From: Desertimonas sp963786985
Lineage (GTDB): Bacteria > Actinomycetota > Acidimicrobiia > Acidimicrobiales > Ilumatobacteraceae
Direction: 5' to 3'
Length of the DNA: 64,000 nt
Assembly: GCA_963786985.1 (NCBI GenBank)
Contig: CAWBBL010000018.1
Coordinates: forward strand, 186,001-250,000
Every line of letters begins with the position of its first letter. The first letter of the stretch is position 1. The notes beneath the pieces are model-generated. The model saw nothing but the letters and a program-made list of their open reading frames with translations, searched no databases and had not been told where the DNA came from. Below are positions 30,054 to 38,558 of the stretch, in pieces. Position numbers and translations under genes: made by a program.

Positions 30054-32648
30054 TCAGCTCGCCCGCCCGAACGCCGAGAGCACCCCGGCGCGCCCGCGTT
30101 CGCCGAGCTTGCGGCCGTGGCGGTCGGTGATCTGGAAGCGGTTCTCGACGAGATCGTCGACGTCAGTGCCGACCACCGCGGCATGGACGTCCACCTTGGC
30201 CGCATCGAACGCCGCAGCGATCGCCGCCAGCAACCCCCGGCGGTCGGCGCCGCGAACGACGCATTGGGTGTGCCACGGGAACACTCCGTCGTCGAAGGTG
30301 ACGTCGACATCGGCGAGCGAGGCGAGGTCGATCCTTCCTTTCAGCCGACGCTCCATCCGTTCGGTGAGTCGCCCGGGGTCGGGACGTGTGCCGCCGCGCA
30401 CCACGAACGAGTCGAGGACCGCACCGTCCGGCCACGTCGTCAGCGACGCCGCCACGACGTCGAGGTCGGCGCCGGCGATGGCGTCGGTCAGCCGGGCGAA
30501 CAGGCCGGGACGGTCGCGGCACGACACATCGATGCGATACATCCCGGGTTCGGCGAGATCGTCGATGACCACACGGACGACGCCCCGGCGGGGGCGCACC
30601 CCCACCAGCGAAGCTTGGCGGGCGAGTTCAGCGGGGTCGTGGGACACGAGGAACGTCGGCGACGCCCGTTCCAGACGCTGACGGGCGACGTCGGCCTGCG
30701 GTCCGAGCGTGCTGATGGCGTCCCTGCGCCGACTGTCGACGAGCGTCGCCGCCCCGCCCTGCAGCGCCGGGTGCGACAAGGCGGTGTGCAGCCGGTCGCG
30801 AATCTCGTCGAGCTCCTTGCGCCGCCAATCGTCCTCCTCGAGTTGCGCGGCAGCGAGCTCGTGGGCAGCGTCGACAGCGTCCGCCCCGCCAAAGTGCTCG
30901 GCGAGTTGGAGGATGCTCGCTTCGCCCAGCGCATCGGGGTTGGCCAAGGCGCCGGCGAGCAGCTCCGAACCGTGGACGGCGTCGACGACGCGGGCCGCCG
31001 CGGCGGGGTCGAGTCGCGCCGCCAGCGATTCGGCGCATCCCGGCGCACCCGTCGAACACACGTCGGCGACGAGGGCGGCGAGCAGCGTCGTGCGGCTCGC
31101 TTGGTCCTCGATCCGCTGCACGGTCGGGAGCTGCAAGATGCGCGTCGGATCGAGCTCGCCAGGATCGGCGCGTCGCCGGGCAAGCGACTCGCCCACCTCG
31201 GGCAACGCCCGATCGAGCACGCCGGTGACGTCGAGGAAGCGCAGGCTGCGGGCATCGCCGGTACGCAGCACCTCGAGCAACCCCTCCGTGTCGGCGGGCC
31301 GCCAGTCCAGGTTGCTCGCCGACCGGGCCCCGAACCAATCGACAACCGTCGAGTCGGGGGTGGCGAGCGGGGCCAAGCGCGCCACCTGGAGGGCCACCGG
31401 CACGGTGTCGGCGGTCGGCGGTCGGCCGCGCAACACGATGCGGTCGCCGACAACGGCGATGTCCCACTCTCCGTCGCCGTCATCTTCGACGGCACCGACC
31501 GCCGCGTCGGCGACGCGCAATCTGGCGACGCGCCAACGGAGCAGCGGTGGCGTCATCAGCGTGGTGACGAGGATGACGATCAACAAGGCGGCGTATTGAT
31601 CGTCGCCGAAGATTCCCTCGGCAAGGCCGATCGAGGCGAAGATGATCCCGACCTCGCCGCGTGGGATCATCCCGATGCCGACGAGCAGCCGATCGACACG
31701 CAGGCCGCCGGTGCCGCCGGCCGACGCCAGCTTGCCGAGCACGGCGACGACGAGCAGCGCGGCGGCCAGACCGAGCACCGCCGGCCTGGCCATCGCGGCG
31801 AGGTCGGCGTCGAGGCCGATCTGCACGAAGAACACCGGGATCAGCACGTTGGCGACGGCGCCGAACTCGCGCTCGACGCGAGCGTGGTGATCGCTGCGCC
31901 CGATCGCCAGGCCGGCGACGAAGGCGCCGATGATCGGCGCCAGGTTGGCCCACGAGGCCGTCCACGAGAACGCCAGCACGAACCCCAGGGCGACGACGAC
32001 GAGGGTCGCCGACGACCTCGACCACCCGTCGATCGCCCGGAAGACGATCGGGATGGTCACGATCCCCGCCGCCGTGGCGATCACGAGGAAGCCGATCGCC
32101 CCGCCGATCGTGCCGAAGATCGACAAGGCGTCGACGTTGTCGCCCGTCACGATCTTGACGACCACGGTGAGGATCAGCAGGCCGAGCACGTCGTCGGCGA
32201 CCGCCGCACCGAGGACGACCCGCGCCTCGGTGGTCGCCAGGGCGCGCAGGTCACCGAACACCCGCGCCGTGATCCCGACGCTGGTTGCCGTGAGCGCCGC
32301 GCCGATGAACAGGGCGGTGTTGCCGGTCTCGCCGAAACCAAGGGCGACACCGCCGCCGAGCACGAACGGCACGGCAACGCCGATCACGGCGACGGTCATC
32401 GAGGCGCGACCGACGCGACCCAGTTCCGCCAGGTCCATCTCCATCCCGACCTGCACGAGGAGCAGCAAGACGCCGAGTTCGGCAAGGGCGATGATCGGTT
32501 CGCTGTCGGCCGGGATCCAGCCGAGCACGGACGGCCCGATCAGGATGCCGACGACGATCTCGCCGACGACAGCCGGAACGTTGACCCGCTCGCACAGTTC
32601 AGCGGCGAGCTTGGCGGCGACCAGGATCACCGCCAGGTCGAGCAGCAT
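30054..32648 (-). CDS. CPA2-type cation/proton antiporter fused to a GlnD-like C-terminal module (degenerate HD plus two ACT domains)
   Basis: An 864-residue protein. Residues 1-375 are a monovalent cation:proton antiporter with about twelve spans, including VPAVVGEIVVGILIGPSVLG, ALTATSVGITARVFGDL and the paired aspartates AVADDVLGLLILTV. Residues about 440-665 align by pattern with the helical HD region of GlnD uridylyltransferase (LLEVLRTGDARSLRFLDVTG, LPEVGESLARRR, TLLAALVADVC), but the HD pair reads AD and the first His is Ile, so catalysis looks lost. Two ACT domains follow: DRPGLFARLTDAIAGADLDV with VLDSFVV (about 705-775), and ADRRGLLAAIAAAFDAAKVD with ENRFQITDRHGRKLGE (about 795-850). 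No nucleotidyltransferase domain is present. In GlnD the ACT pair senses glutamine, so glutamine-gated antiport is a reasonable hypothesis. Upstream of amt on the same strand. Confidence 0.85.
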   Translation of the reverse strand: MLLDLAVILVAAKLAAELCERVNVPAVVGEIVVGILIGPSVLGWIPADSEPIIALAELGVLLLLVQVGMEMDLAELGRVGRASMTVAVIGVAVPFVLGGGVALGFGETGNTALFIGAALTATSVGITARVFGDLRALATTEARVVLGAAVADDVLGLLILTVVVKIVTGDNVDALSIFGTIGGAIGFLVIATAAGIVTIPIVFRAIDGWSRSSATLVVVALGFVLAFSWTASWANLAPIIGAFVAGLAIGRSDHHARVEREFGAVANVLIPVFFVQIGLDADLAAMARPAVLGLAAALLVVAVLGKLASAGGTGGLRVDRLLVGIGMIPRGEVGIIFASIGLAEGIFGDDQYAALLIVILVTTLMTPPLLRWRVARLRVADAAVGAVEDDGDGEWDIAVVGDRIVLRGRPPTADTVPVALQVARLAPLATPDSTVVDWFGARSASNLDWRPADTEGLLEVLRTGDARSLRFLDVTGVLDRALPEVGESLARRRADPGELDPTRILQLPTVQRIEDQASRTTLLAALVADVCSTGAPGCAESLAARLDPAAAARVVDAVHGSELLAGALANPDALGEASILQLAEHFGGADAVDAAHELAAAQLEEDDWRRKELDEIRDRLHTALSHPALQGGAATLVDSRRRDAISTLGPQADVARQRLERASPTFLVSHDPAELARQASLVGVRPRRGVVRVVIDDLAEPGMYRIDVSCRDRPGLFARLTDAIAGADLDVVAASLTTWPDGAVLDSFVVRGGTRPDPGRLTERMERRLKGRIDLASLADVDVTFDDGVFPWHTQCVVRGADRRGLLAAIAAAFDAAKVDVHAAVVGTDVDDLVENRFQITDRHGRKLGERGRAGVLSAFGRAS

Positions 32649-32764
32649 CGACCGAGTGTAGGAACGCGCCGCCGACCAGATCCCGCTCGTCAGGACCGCG
32701 ACATCGAGAGATCACACCGCCGAAACGCGCCGGAAACACGGCCCGGACGCCGCCCACCCGCGCT

Positions 32765-32807
32765 GCGATGAGCGATGACAGCCGTATGGCCGGTCATCGC
32801 TCATCGC
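32765..32807. terminator. Perfect 15 bp hairpin after dnaE2
   Basis: GCGATGAGCGATGAC at 32765-32779 is exactly complementary to 32793-32807, with a 13 nt loop. It lies ten bases beyond the dnaE2 stop on the minus strand and 117 bases before the antiporter start, so it most likely ends dnaE2 transcription and separates it from the antiporter. The rest of 32649-32816 shows nothing else clear. Confidence 0.7.
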
Positions 32808-32816
32808 GTGGGGGCT

Positions 32817-35800
32817 CTAGTGAAAATCTCGGCTGGCGTGCACGCTGGCACCGGGGAGGGCGAGGCGTTCGAGGTGCTCGGCGACGATGTTGACCACACC
32901 CTCGGAGCGCTCCAACCGGCCGCGGATCAACATTGCCGGGGCTTCCTGGGCAACCCGGCGGAAGCGTGACCAGCAGCCCTTGGACACGACGATGTTGATG
33001 AGCCCGGTCTCGTCTTCGAGGTTGAGGAACGTGATCCCCTGAGCCGTCATCGGCCGCTGGCGGTGGGTGACGACGCCGGCGACCTTGACCCGGCTCCCTG
33101 GCTCGGCGGTGTGCAGGGCGGTCGAAGTCAACACGCCGAGCTCGTCGAGCTTGTCGCGTAGGAACTGGGTCGGGTGGCCGTCAGGTGTGATCCCCGTCGA
33201 CCACAGGTCGGCCACTGCCTCCTCGGCTGGGTTCATCAACGGCAGCTGCGGGGCGCTGGCCCCGGTGACGATGCCGGCGAGGCGCCCGGGCCGTGACTGG
33301 GCGACCGCCCCGGCAGCCCACAACGCTCGCCGGCGGTCGAGTCCGAAGCACTCCCCGAACACCCCTGCCGTGGCCATCGTCTCGAGGTGGCGCAACGTCA
33401 ACTCCGGAACCCGGCGGGCGAGGTCCTCCGGGTCGCGGTACGGACCGTCCTCCGTGCGCCGCCGCTCGATCTCGGCGGCCAGCTCCTTGCCCACCCCCCG
33501 CAGCTCCTGCAACCCGATGCGCACCGCCAACCCCCCACCCCCGGTCCGCGGCCAATTGTGAGCAACATCTTGCTCACAATTGGCCTCGGAATCGGGTTCC
33601 AGGGTGGACGTGGCCAACGACCTGTTGAGGTCGGGGCTGCGCACCTCGACGCCGTGGCGGCGGGCGTCGCGCACCAGGCTGTGCGGGCTCCAGAAGCCCA
33701 TCGGCTGGGCATTGAGCAGCGCCGCGCAGAACGCGGCCGGCTCGTGGTACTTGATCCACGACGAGGCGTACACGAGATAGGCGAACGACACCGAGTGCGA
33801 CTCGGGGAAGCCGTAGTTGGCGAACGCCTTCATCTTCGTGAAGATCTGGTCGGCGATGTCACCGGTGATCCCGCGCTCGGCCATCCCGGCAGCGAGCCGC
33901 TCGCGCAGCCGCTCCATCCGCACCGCCGAGCGTTTCGACCCCATCGCCTGGCGCAGCTCGTCGGACTCCGCCGGGGTGAACCCGGCGACGTCGATGGCCA
34001 TCTGCATCAGCTGCTCCTGGAACAGCGGTACGCCGAGCGTCTTGCCGAGGCTGTTCTCGAGCAACGGGTGGAGATAGGTCACCGGTTCCTGGCCGTTGCG
34101 CCGTCGAATGTACGGGTGCACCGAACCCCCCTGGATCGGCCCGGGACGGATCAGGGCGACTTCGACGACGAGGTCGTAGAAGCGCCGCGGCTTGAGCCGC
34201 GGCAACGTCGCCATCTGCGCCCGTGACTCGATCTGGAACACGCCGACGGTGTCGGCGCGGCACAACATGGCGTAGACCTCGTCCTCTTGGGGCAGCTTGG
34301 CGAGGTCGATCTCCGAACCCCGGTGCTCGCGGACCAAGTCGACGGCGTAGTGCAGCGCCGACAGCATCCCGAGGCCGAGGAGGTCGAACTTGACGAGTCC
34401 GGCAGCGGCGCAGTCGTCCTTGTCCCACTGCAGTACGGAGCGATCGGCCATCCTCCCCCACTCGACCGGGCACACCTCGACCACCGGGCGGTCGCAGATC
34501 ACCATCCCCCCCGAATGGATACCAAGGTGGCGGGGCGCGTCCTCGACCTGGGCGGCGAGATCGAGCACCTGACTGGGGATCTCGTTCTCCGCCTGCTGCG
34601 CCCTGGTCGCGGCAATGTTGCCCCACCCGTCGATGCGCTTGGCCCAGGCGTCCTGCTGGCCGGGGGCAAAGCCGAACGCTTTGGCCATGTCGCGGATCGC
34701 CGAGCGGGCCCGGTACGTGATCACGTTGGCGACCTGGGCGGTGTGGTGGCGGCCGTGCTTGGCGTAGACGTACTGGATGACCTCTTCGCGGCGATCGCTC
34801 TCGATGTCGATGTCGATATCGGGCGGCCCGTCGCGCTCAGGCGACAGGAAGCGCTCGAACAGCAGGCCGAGCGACACGGCGTCGGCGGCGGTGACGCCGA
34901 GGGCGTAGCAGACCGCCGAGTTGGCCGCCGAGCCACGCCCCTGGCAGTAGATGTTCTCCCGCCGGCAGAACTCGACGAGGTCCCAGACGACGAGGAAGTA
35001 GCCGGCGAAGCCGAGCTGCTCGATGATGTCGAGCTCGCGGTCGATCGTCTGCCACGCCCTGGCCCGCAGCGAGAGATCCTCGTTGCCGGCCGGGCGTTCG
35101 CCATAGCGACGCTGCCCTCCGTCCTCGACGATGCGCCGCAGGTAGGCCATCTCGCTCAAGTTGTCGGGGCACGGAAACGGCGGAAGTGACGGAGCCACGA
35201 GCTGGAGGTCGAACGCCGCGGCGCGACCGACCTCCACGGCCAGCTCGACGGCGCCCGGGTAACGGGCGAAGCGGCGCTGCTGCTCCCAGCCGGCGCGCAG
35301 GTGGGCACCGGCTGCCGCGGGCAGCCACGGGTCGAGCTCGGCGAGGCTGCGACGCGAGCGGACGGCGGCCAGGGCACTGGCGAGACGGCGCTGGGCGGGC
35401 GTGGCGTAGTGAGCATTGGTCGTGGCCACGCAGCCGACGCCGCGGCGGACGGCGAGCTCGACGAGTGCGTCGTTACGGGCGGAGTCGAGCGGATCGCCGT
35501 GGTCCCACAACTCGACAAGGACGCGATCACGCCCGAACGCCTCGAGCAAGCAGTCGAGCTGCCGCCCGGCCGCGGCAGGCCCATCGGCGACGAGTGCGGC
35601 GGGGACGGCGCCCTTGCGGCAACCGGTGAGCACCCACGTGTGACCGGCCACGACTCCGGCGACATCGTCCATGGTGAACTGCGGCGCACCCTTCTCCCCG
35701 GCGAGGTGCCCGAGACTGATCGCCCTGGCCAACTTGGCGTACCCCGTCGGTCCGTCGGCGAGGAGCAGGAGGTGCTCCCCGGGGGGATCCGGAGCCGTGG

Positions 35801-36419
35801 CGTCGGGCACTTGCCCCGTGTCCACCTGGGTGAGCGTCTCCTCCTCGCTGCGGAATCGGCGGTTGCCGACAAGGGTGAGCTCGGTGCCGAAGATCGTTGG
35901 CATCCCCATCTCACGCGCCGCCTCGGCGAAACGGACGATCCCGTAGAGGCCGTTGTGATCGGTGAGGGCGAGCGCTTCGAGGCCGAGACGCGCTGCCTCG
36001 GTGACGAGCTCCTCGGGGTGTGATGCGCCGTCGAGGAAGGAGAAGTTGGAGTGGCAGTGCAACTCGGCGTAGGGCACCGAGCCGCTACCAGGTCCGCCAC
36101 CACTCGGCCCCGACGCCTCGAACGGCTGGCGCTTGCGACTCCACGCCGGACCGTCGCCACCGGCATTCCACGACGGACTCCCCGGAGCGCGTCCGTCGCG
36201 ACGTTTCTCCTGGGCACCGCCCAGACCCTGTCTCTCCTGGGCACCGCCCAGACCCTGTCTCTCCTGGGCACCGCCCAGACCCTGTCTCTCCTGGGCACCG
36301 CCCAGACCCCTGTGCCTCGCCCGCGGATCGCCGCGCTCCCAGGGATCGGTCGCCCCGCCCCGGTCGGAGAGCGCCGCCTCCAACTCACTCCACGTCCAGT
36401 CCGGGTTGTTGAACCCCAC
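32817..36419 (-). CDS. dnaE2: Error-prone DNA polymerase III alpha subunit DnaE2
   Basis: A 1200-residue translesion polymerase that works with ImuA and ImuB in SOS mutagenesis. It starts NVGFNNPDWTWSELEAALSD as usual for DnaE2, then has a PHP domain (YAELHCHSNFSFLDGASHPE, LALTDHNGLYGIVRF). The polymerase core has the catalytic aspartates in GPPDIDIDIESDRREEVI near residue 540 and the later KFDLLGLGMLSAL. The C-terminal OB-fold has VKVAGVVTHRQRPMTAQGI. Between residues about 35 and 100 there is an unusual insert with four perfect nine-residue repeats (GLGGAQERQ). GTG start chosen because the family N-terminus begins here and a LexA-like box lies 11 bases upstream; an in-frame ATG at 36509 would place that box inside the gene. 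Confidence 0.93.
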   Translation of the reverse strand: MGFNNPDWTWSELEAALSDRGGATDPWERGDPRARHRGLGGAQERQGLGGAQERQGLGGAQERQGLGGAQEKRRDGRAPGSPSWNAGGDGPAWSRKRQPFEASGPSGGGPGSGSVPYAELHCHSNFSFLDGASHPEELVTEAARLGLEALALTDHNGLYGIVRFAEAAREMGMPTIFGTELTLVGNRRFRSEEETLTQVDTGQVPDATAPDPPGEHLLLLADGPTGYAKLARAISLGHLAGEKGAPQFTMDDVAGVVAGHTWVLTGCRKGAVPAALVADGPAAAGRQLDCLLEAFGRDRVLVELWDHGDPLDSARNDALVELAVRRGVGCVATTNAHYATPAQRRLASALAAVRSRRSLAELDPWLPAAAGAHLRAGWEQQRRFARYPGAVELAVEVGRAAAFDLQLVAPSLPPFPCPDNLSEMAYLRRIVEDGGQRRYGERPAGNEDLSLRARAWQTIDRELDIIEQLGFAGYFLVVWDLVEFCRRENIYCQGRGSAANSAVCYALGVTAADAVSLGLLFERFLSPERDGPPDIDIDIESDRREEVIQYVYAKHGRHHTAQVANVITYRARSAIRDMAKAFGFAPGQQDAWAKRIDGWGNIAATRAQQAENEIPSQVLDLAAQVEDAPRHLGIHSGGMVICDRPVVEVCPVEWGRMADRSVLQWDKDDCAAAGLVKFDLLGLGMLSALHYAVDLVREHRGSEIDLAKLPQEDEVYAMLCRADTVGVFQIESRAQMATLPRLKPRRFYDLVVEVALIRPGPIQGGSVHPYIRRRNGQEPVTYLHPLLENSLGKTLGVPLFQEQLMQMAIDVAGFTPAESDELRQAMGSKRSAVRMERLRERLAAGMAERGITGDIADQIFTKMKAFANYGFPESHSVSFAYLVYASSWIKYHEPAAFCAALLNAQPMGFWSPHSLVRDARRHGVEVRSPDLNRSLATSTLEPDSEANCEQDVAHNWPRTGGGGLAVRIGLQELRGVGKELAAEIERRRTEDGPYRDPEDLARRVPELTLRHLETMATAGVFGECFGLDRRRALWAAGAVAQSRPGRLAGIVTGASAPQLPLMNPAEEAVADLWSTGITPDGHPTQFLRDKLDELGVLTSTALHTAEPGSRVKVAGVVTHRQRPMTAQGITFLNLEDETGLINIVVSKGCWSRFRRVAQEAPAMLIRGRLERSEGVVNIVAEHLERLALPGASVHASRDFH
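36207..36310. repeat. 27 bp tandem repeat inside dnaE2 (about four units)
   Basis: Units start at 36207, 36234, 36261 and 36288, a strict 27 bp period that keeps frame and encodes GLGGAQERQ four times. Each unit contains the small palindrome CTGGGCACCGCCCAG, so the tract could form a row of hairpins. It sits in the N-terminal insert of DnaE2 before the PHP domain. Units are nearly or fully identical, which points to recent expansion. Confidence 0.9.
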
Positions 36420-36430
36420 GTTCTCTAGTA

Positions 36431-36446
36431 TCGAACGTTTGTTTGC
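36431..36446 (-). promoter_or_regulatory. LexA (SOS) box upstream of dnaE2
   Basis: On the minus strand GCAAAC-AAAC-GTTCGA matches the actinobacterial LexA consensus TCGAAC-N4-GTTCGA at 10 of 12 positions, with the right half perfect. It lies 11 bases upstream of the proposed dnaE2 GTG. A similar box precedes imuA at 45916-45931. Confidence 0.6.
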
Positions 36447-36531
36447 CGCGAGCAACTCGGCCACACTGATCGTGATGGACGTTCCGCCCCCTGCTGATGG
36501 CAGTGTCACTTGCAGTGAACGAGGTCAACCG

Positions 36532-37740
36532 ATGATCACTGTGGCCGACCGGGCGGCGGATGCACCCGATGTCGTGACGTTCGGTGAGTCGATGCTCCTC
36601 CTGCGGGCCGAGACCGGCGTGCCATTGCGGGCGGCGACATGGTTTCAGCGCGACGTTGCCGGAGCAGAGGGCAACGTGGCGGTCGGACTGGCGCGGCTCG
36701 GTCACCGCGTCCGGTTCGTCCTGCGCGTCGGTGACGACCCGTTCGGGCCCGTCGTCGTCGCCGCCTATCGCGCCGAGGGCATCGACGTCGTCCCCATCTT
36801 CGATCCGCAGCGCGCCACCGGTGTCCTGATCCGTGACGTCCTCGCCGACCGTCCCATCGAGGTCGTGTACCACCGCGCCAGCAGCGCGGCGACTGCCTTG
36901 GCGCCTGGCGACGTGCCCGCTGAGTTGATCGCCGCGGCCCGCCTGTTGCACGTCACCGGAATCACTCCGGTGCTCTCGGACAGCGCCGCAGAGACGACGT
37001 ACGCCGCGGTGGATGCCGCGCGGGCGAGTGGAACAGTGGTCAGCTTCGATCCCAACCTGCGTCGCCGGCTGACCGCCCCAGATACCGCCCGGCAACGTTG
37101 GCTGCCGATTGTCGATCGCGCCGCCATCGTGCTCGCCGGCGTCGACGAGGCGGAGATCCTGACCGGGGTCGACGGTACCGACCGACGGCGCACCGCAGCC
37201 TGGTTCCACGAGCGCGGAGTCACCACCGTGGTGATCAAGGACGGCCCAGCGGGGTGCTGGGCCAGCGACGGCGGAGATCTGCTCGATCAGCCGGCGATGC
37301 CCGTCGTTGTCGTCGACCCGGTCGGGGCAGGTGACGCCTTCGCCGCGGGACTGCTGAGCAGCGTCCTCGACGGAGCTGATCTCGCCCAGGCAGTGCTCGC
37401 CGGAGCGGCCGTCGGAGCTCGCTGCGTGCAAGTCGCCGGCGACCTCGCCGGTCTGCCAACCCGCGTCGAACTCGACCAGCTGCTCGGCGGATACCGAGAC
37501 CACATTTCGCGTCTGACCGCAGACACGCCCGACCGTCAGGCTCGAGAAGTGTCGGCCACGCTCACGACTTGGCGCGCCGGGCTCGGGCCCGACGTTTGCC
37601 TTCGTGCATCGCCTGCACCCGGCTCACCGGGATGGCGTTGCCCTCCTCGACGAGCTCGTCGGTCAGCCGTTGAGGCTCCGGCATCAGCGCCGCCCACGGA
37701 TCGGTGTCGCCGAGATGGTCGACGGCACTGTGGATCGTGA
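36532..37740 (+). CDS. PfkB family sugar kinase (2-keto-3-deoxygluconate kinase-like)
   Basis: Ribokinase-fold kinase. The N-terminus VVTFGESMLLLRAE and FQRDVAGAEGNVAVGLARLG gives the first PfkB signature. The C-terminal signature VVDPVGAGDAFAAGLLSSVL near residue 262 carries the catalytic Asp. The lid region and GPAGCWASDGGD resemble KdgK-type enzymes, but substrate is uncertain. Start ATG with GAGG eight bases upstream. Oddly, after the family end near residue 325 the frame runs on for about 75 residues of low-complexity, Arg-rich sequence and overlaps the convergent LigD gene by 179 bp. The true end may be near 37512, where another frame has a TGA. Confidence 0.85.
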   Translation: MITVADRAADAPDVVTFGESMLLLRAETGVPLRAATWFQRDVAGAEGNVAVGLARLGHRVRFVLRVGDDPFGPVVVAAYRAEGIDVVPIFDPQRATGVLIRDVLADRPIEVVYHRASSAATALAPGDVPAELIAAARLLHVTGITPVLSDSAAETTYAAVDAARASGTVVSFDPNLRRRLTAPDTARQRWLPIVDRAAIVLAGVDEAEILTGVDGTDRRRTAAWFHERGVTTVVIKDGPAGCWASDGGDLLDQPAMPVVVVDPVGAGDAFAAGLLSSVLDGADLAQAVLAGAAVGARCVQVAGDLAGLPTRVELDQLLGGYRDHISRLTADTPDRQAREVSATLTTWRAGLGPDVCLRASPAPGSPGWRCPPRRARRSAVEAPASAPPTDRCRRDGRRHCGS

Positions 37741-38551
37741 AGTCCGACGGCTGGACGGCGTCGAGGTCGTCCCAGCGCAGCGGGAACGACACTGGAACAC
37801 CGGGCCGGGCACGCGGGCTGTACGGCGCGACGACCGTCGCCCCACCGACCCGCGTCGAGTCGACGAACACCTTGCCGCCGCGATCGTCTTTGATGAACGC
37901 CGTCGTGGCGATCTGCGGGTCGAGTTGCTCGGCGCGCGCCGCGATGGCACGGGTCGCTGCCGCGGCGTCCTCGATGGCGGTCGCCCCGACATCGACCGGG
38001 ACGAACACGTGCAGTCCCTTGGCCCCGCTCGTCTTGACCGCGCCCTGCAGGCCGACATCGTCGAGCGCCCGGTGCACGAGCTTGGCGACGGCGACGACGG
38101 CGGTGAAGTCCTTGTCATCGGGCGGATCGAGATCGAGCACGAGGTGCGTGACGCGGTCGAGACGATCCACACGCACAAGCGTCGGGTGGTACTCCACGGC
38201 ACGCTGGTTGGCGAACCACAGCAACGTGCGGCGGTCGTTGCAGAGTGCATAGGACACGTCGCGCTTGGACGTCTCGGCCCACATCGTGACCGTGCGGACC
38301 CAATCCGGTGTGTACTTCGGCACGTTCTTCTGCATGAACGGTTGCTCGTCGCGCTGTACGCGAATCACCGAGAGGGGACGATCGGCCAGCGCTGGCACGA
38401 TGCGACCGGCAACGGCGTCGAGGTAGTCGACGAGGTCGCGCTTGACCGCCCCGGCATCGCCGAACAGCGGTTGGTCGAGGTTGGTCAGCTTGACGCCGTC
38501 ACGAGTTTCGCCGTCGGCCGATGACATCCCTCGATCATCGCGCCTCGACAC
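37562..38551 (-). CDS. Stand-alone LigD-type DNA polymerase (primase-polymerase) domain protein
   Basis: A 329-residue protein equal to the polymerase domain of LigD, which fills ends during bacterial non-homologous end joining. Motifs include VKLTNLDQPLF at the start, DRPLSVIRVQ, MQKNVPKYTPDWV, the catalytic DLDPPDDKDF near residue 142, KTSGAKGLHVFVP, and VFVDSTRVGGATVVAPYSPRARPG. There is no ligase or nuclease domain. GTG start here, or ATG at 38527. It lies between the Nudix gene and PfkB on the minus strand; ku and ligase genes are not in the window. Confidence 0.9.
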   Translation of the reverse strand: MSRRDDRGMSSADGETRDGVKLTNLDQPLFGDAGAVKRDLVDYLDAVAGRIVPALADRPLSVIRVQRDEQPFMQKNVPKYTPDWVRTVTMWAETSKRDVSYALCNDRRTLLWFANQRAVEYHPTLVRVDRLDRVTHLVLDLDPPDDKDFTAVVAVAKLVHRALDDVGLQGAVKTSGAKGLHVFVPVDVGATAIEDAAAATRAIAARAEQLDPQIATTAFIKDDRGGKVFVDSTRVGGATVVAPYSPRARPGVPVSFPLRWDDLDAVQPSDFTIHSAVDHLGDTDPWAALMPEPQRLTDELVEEGNAIPVSRVQAMHEGKRRARARRAKS

Positions 38552-38558
38552 GTCGGGA

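Noticed and set aside
28710..32771. Very long plus-strand open frame (over 1300 codons) opposite amt and the antiporter
   Set aside because: It is composed of His/Asp/Arg-rich low-complexity residues and mirrors codons of two well-recognised genes on the other strand; typical high-GC antisense shadow.
36207..36310. Regular repeats that could suggest a CRISPR array
   Set aside because: Units are contiguous with no spacers, keep a 27 bp coding period, and lie inside the dnaE2 frame.
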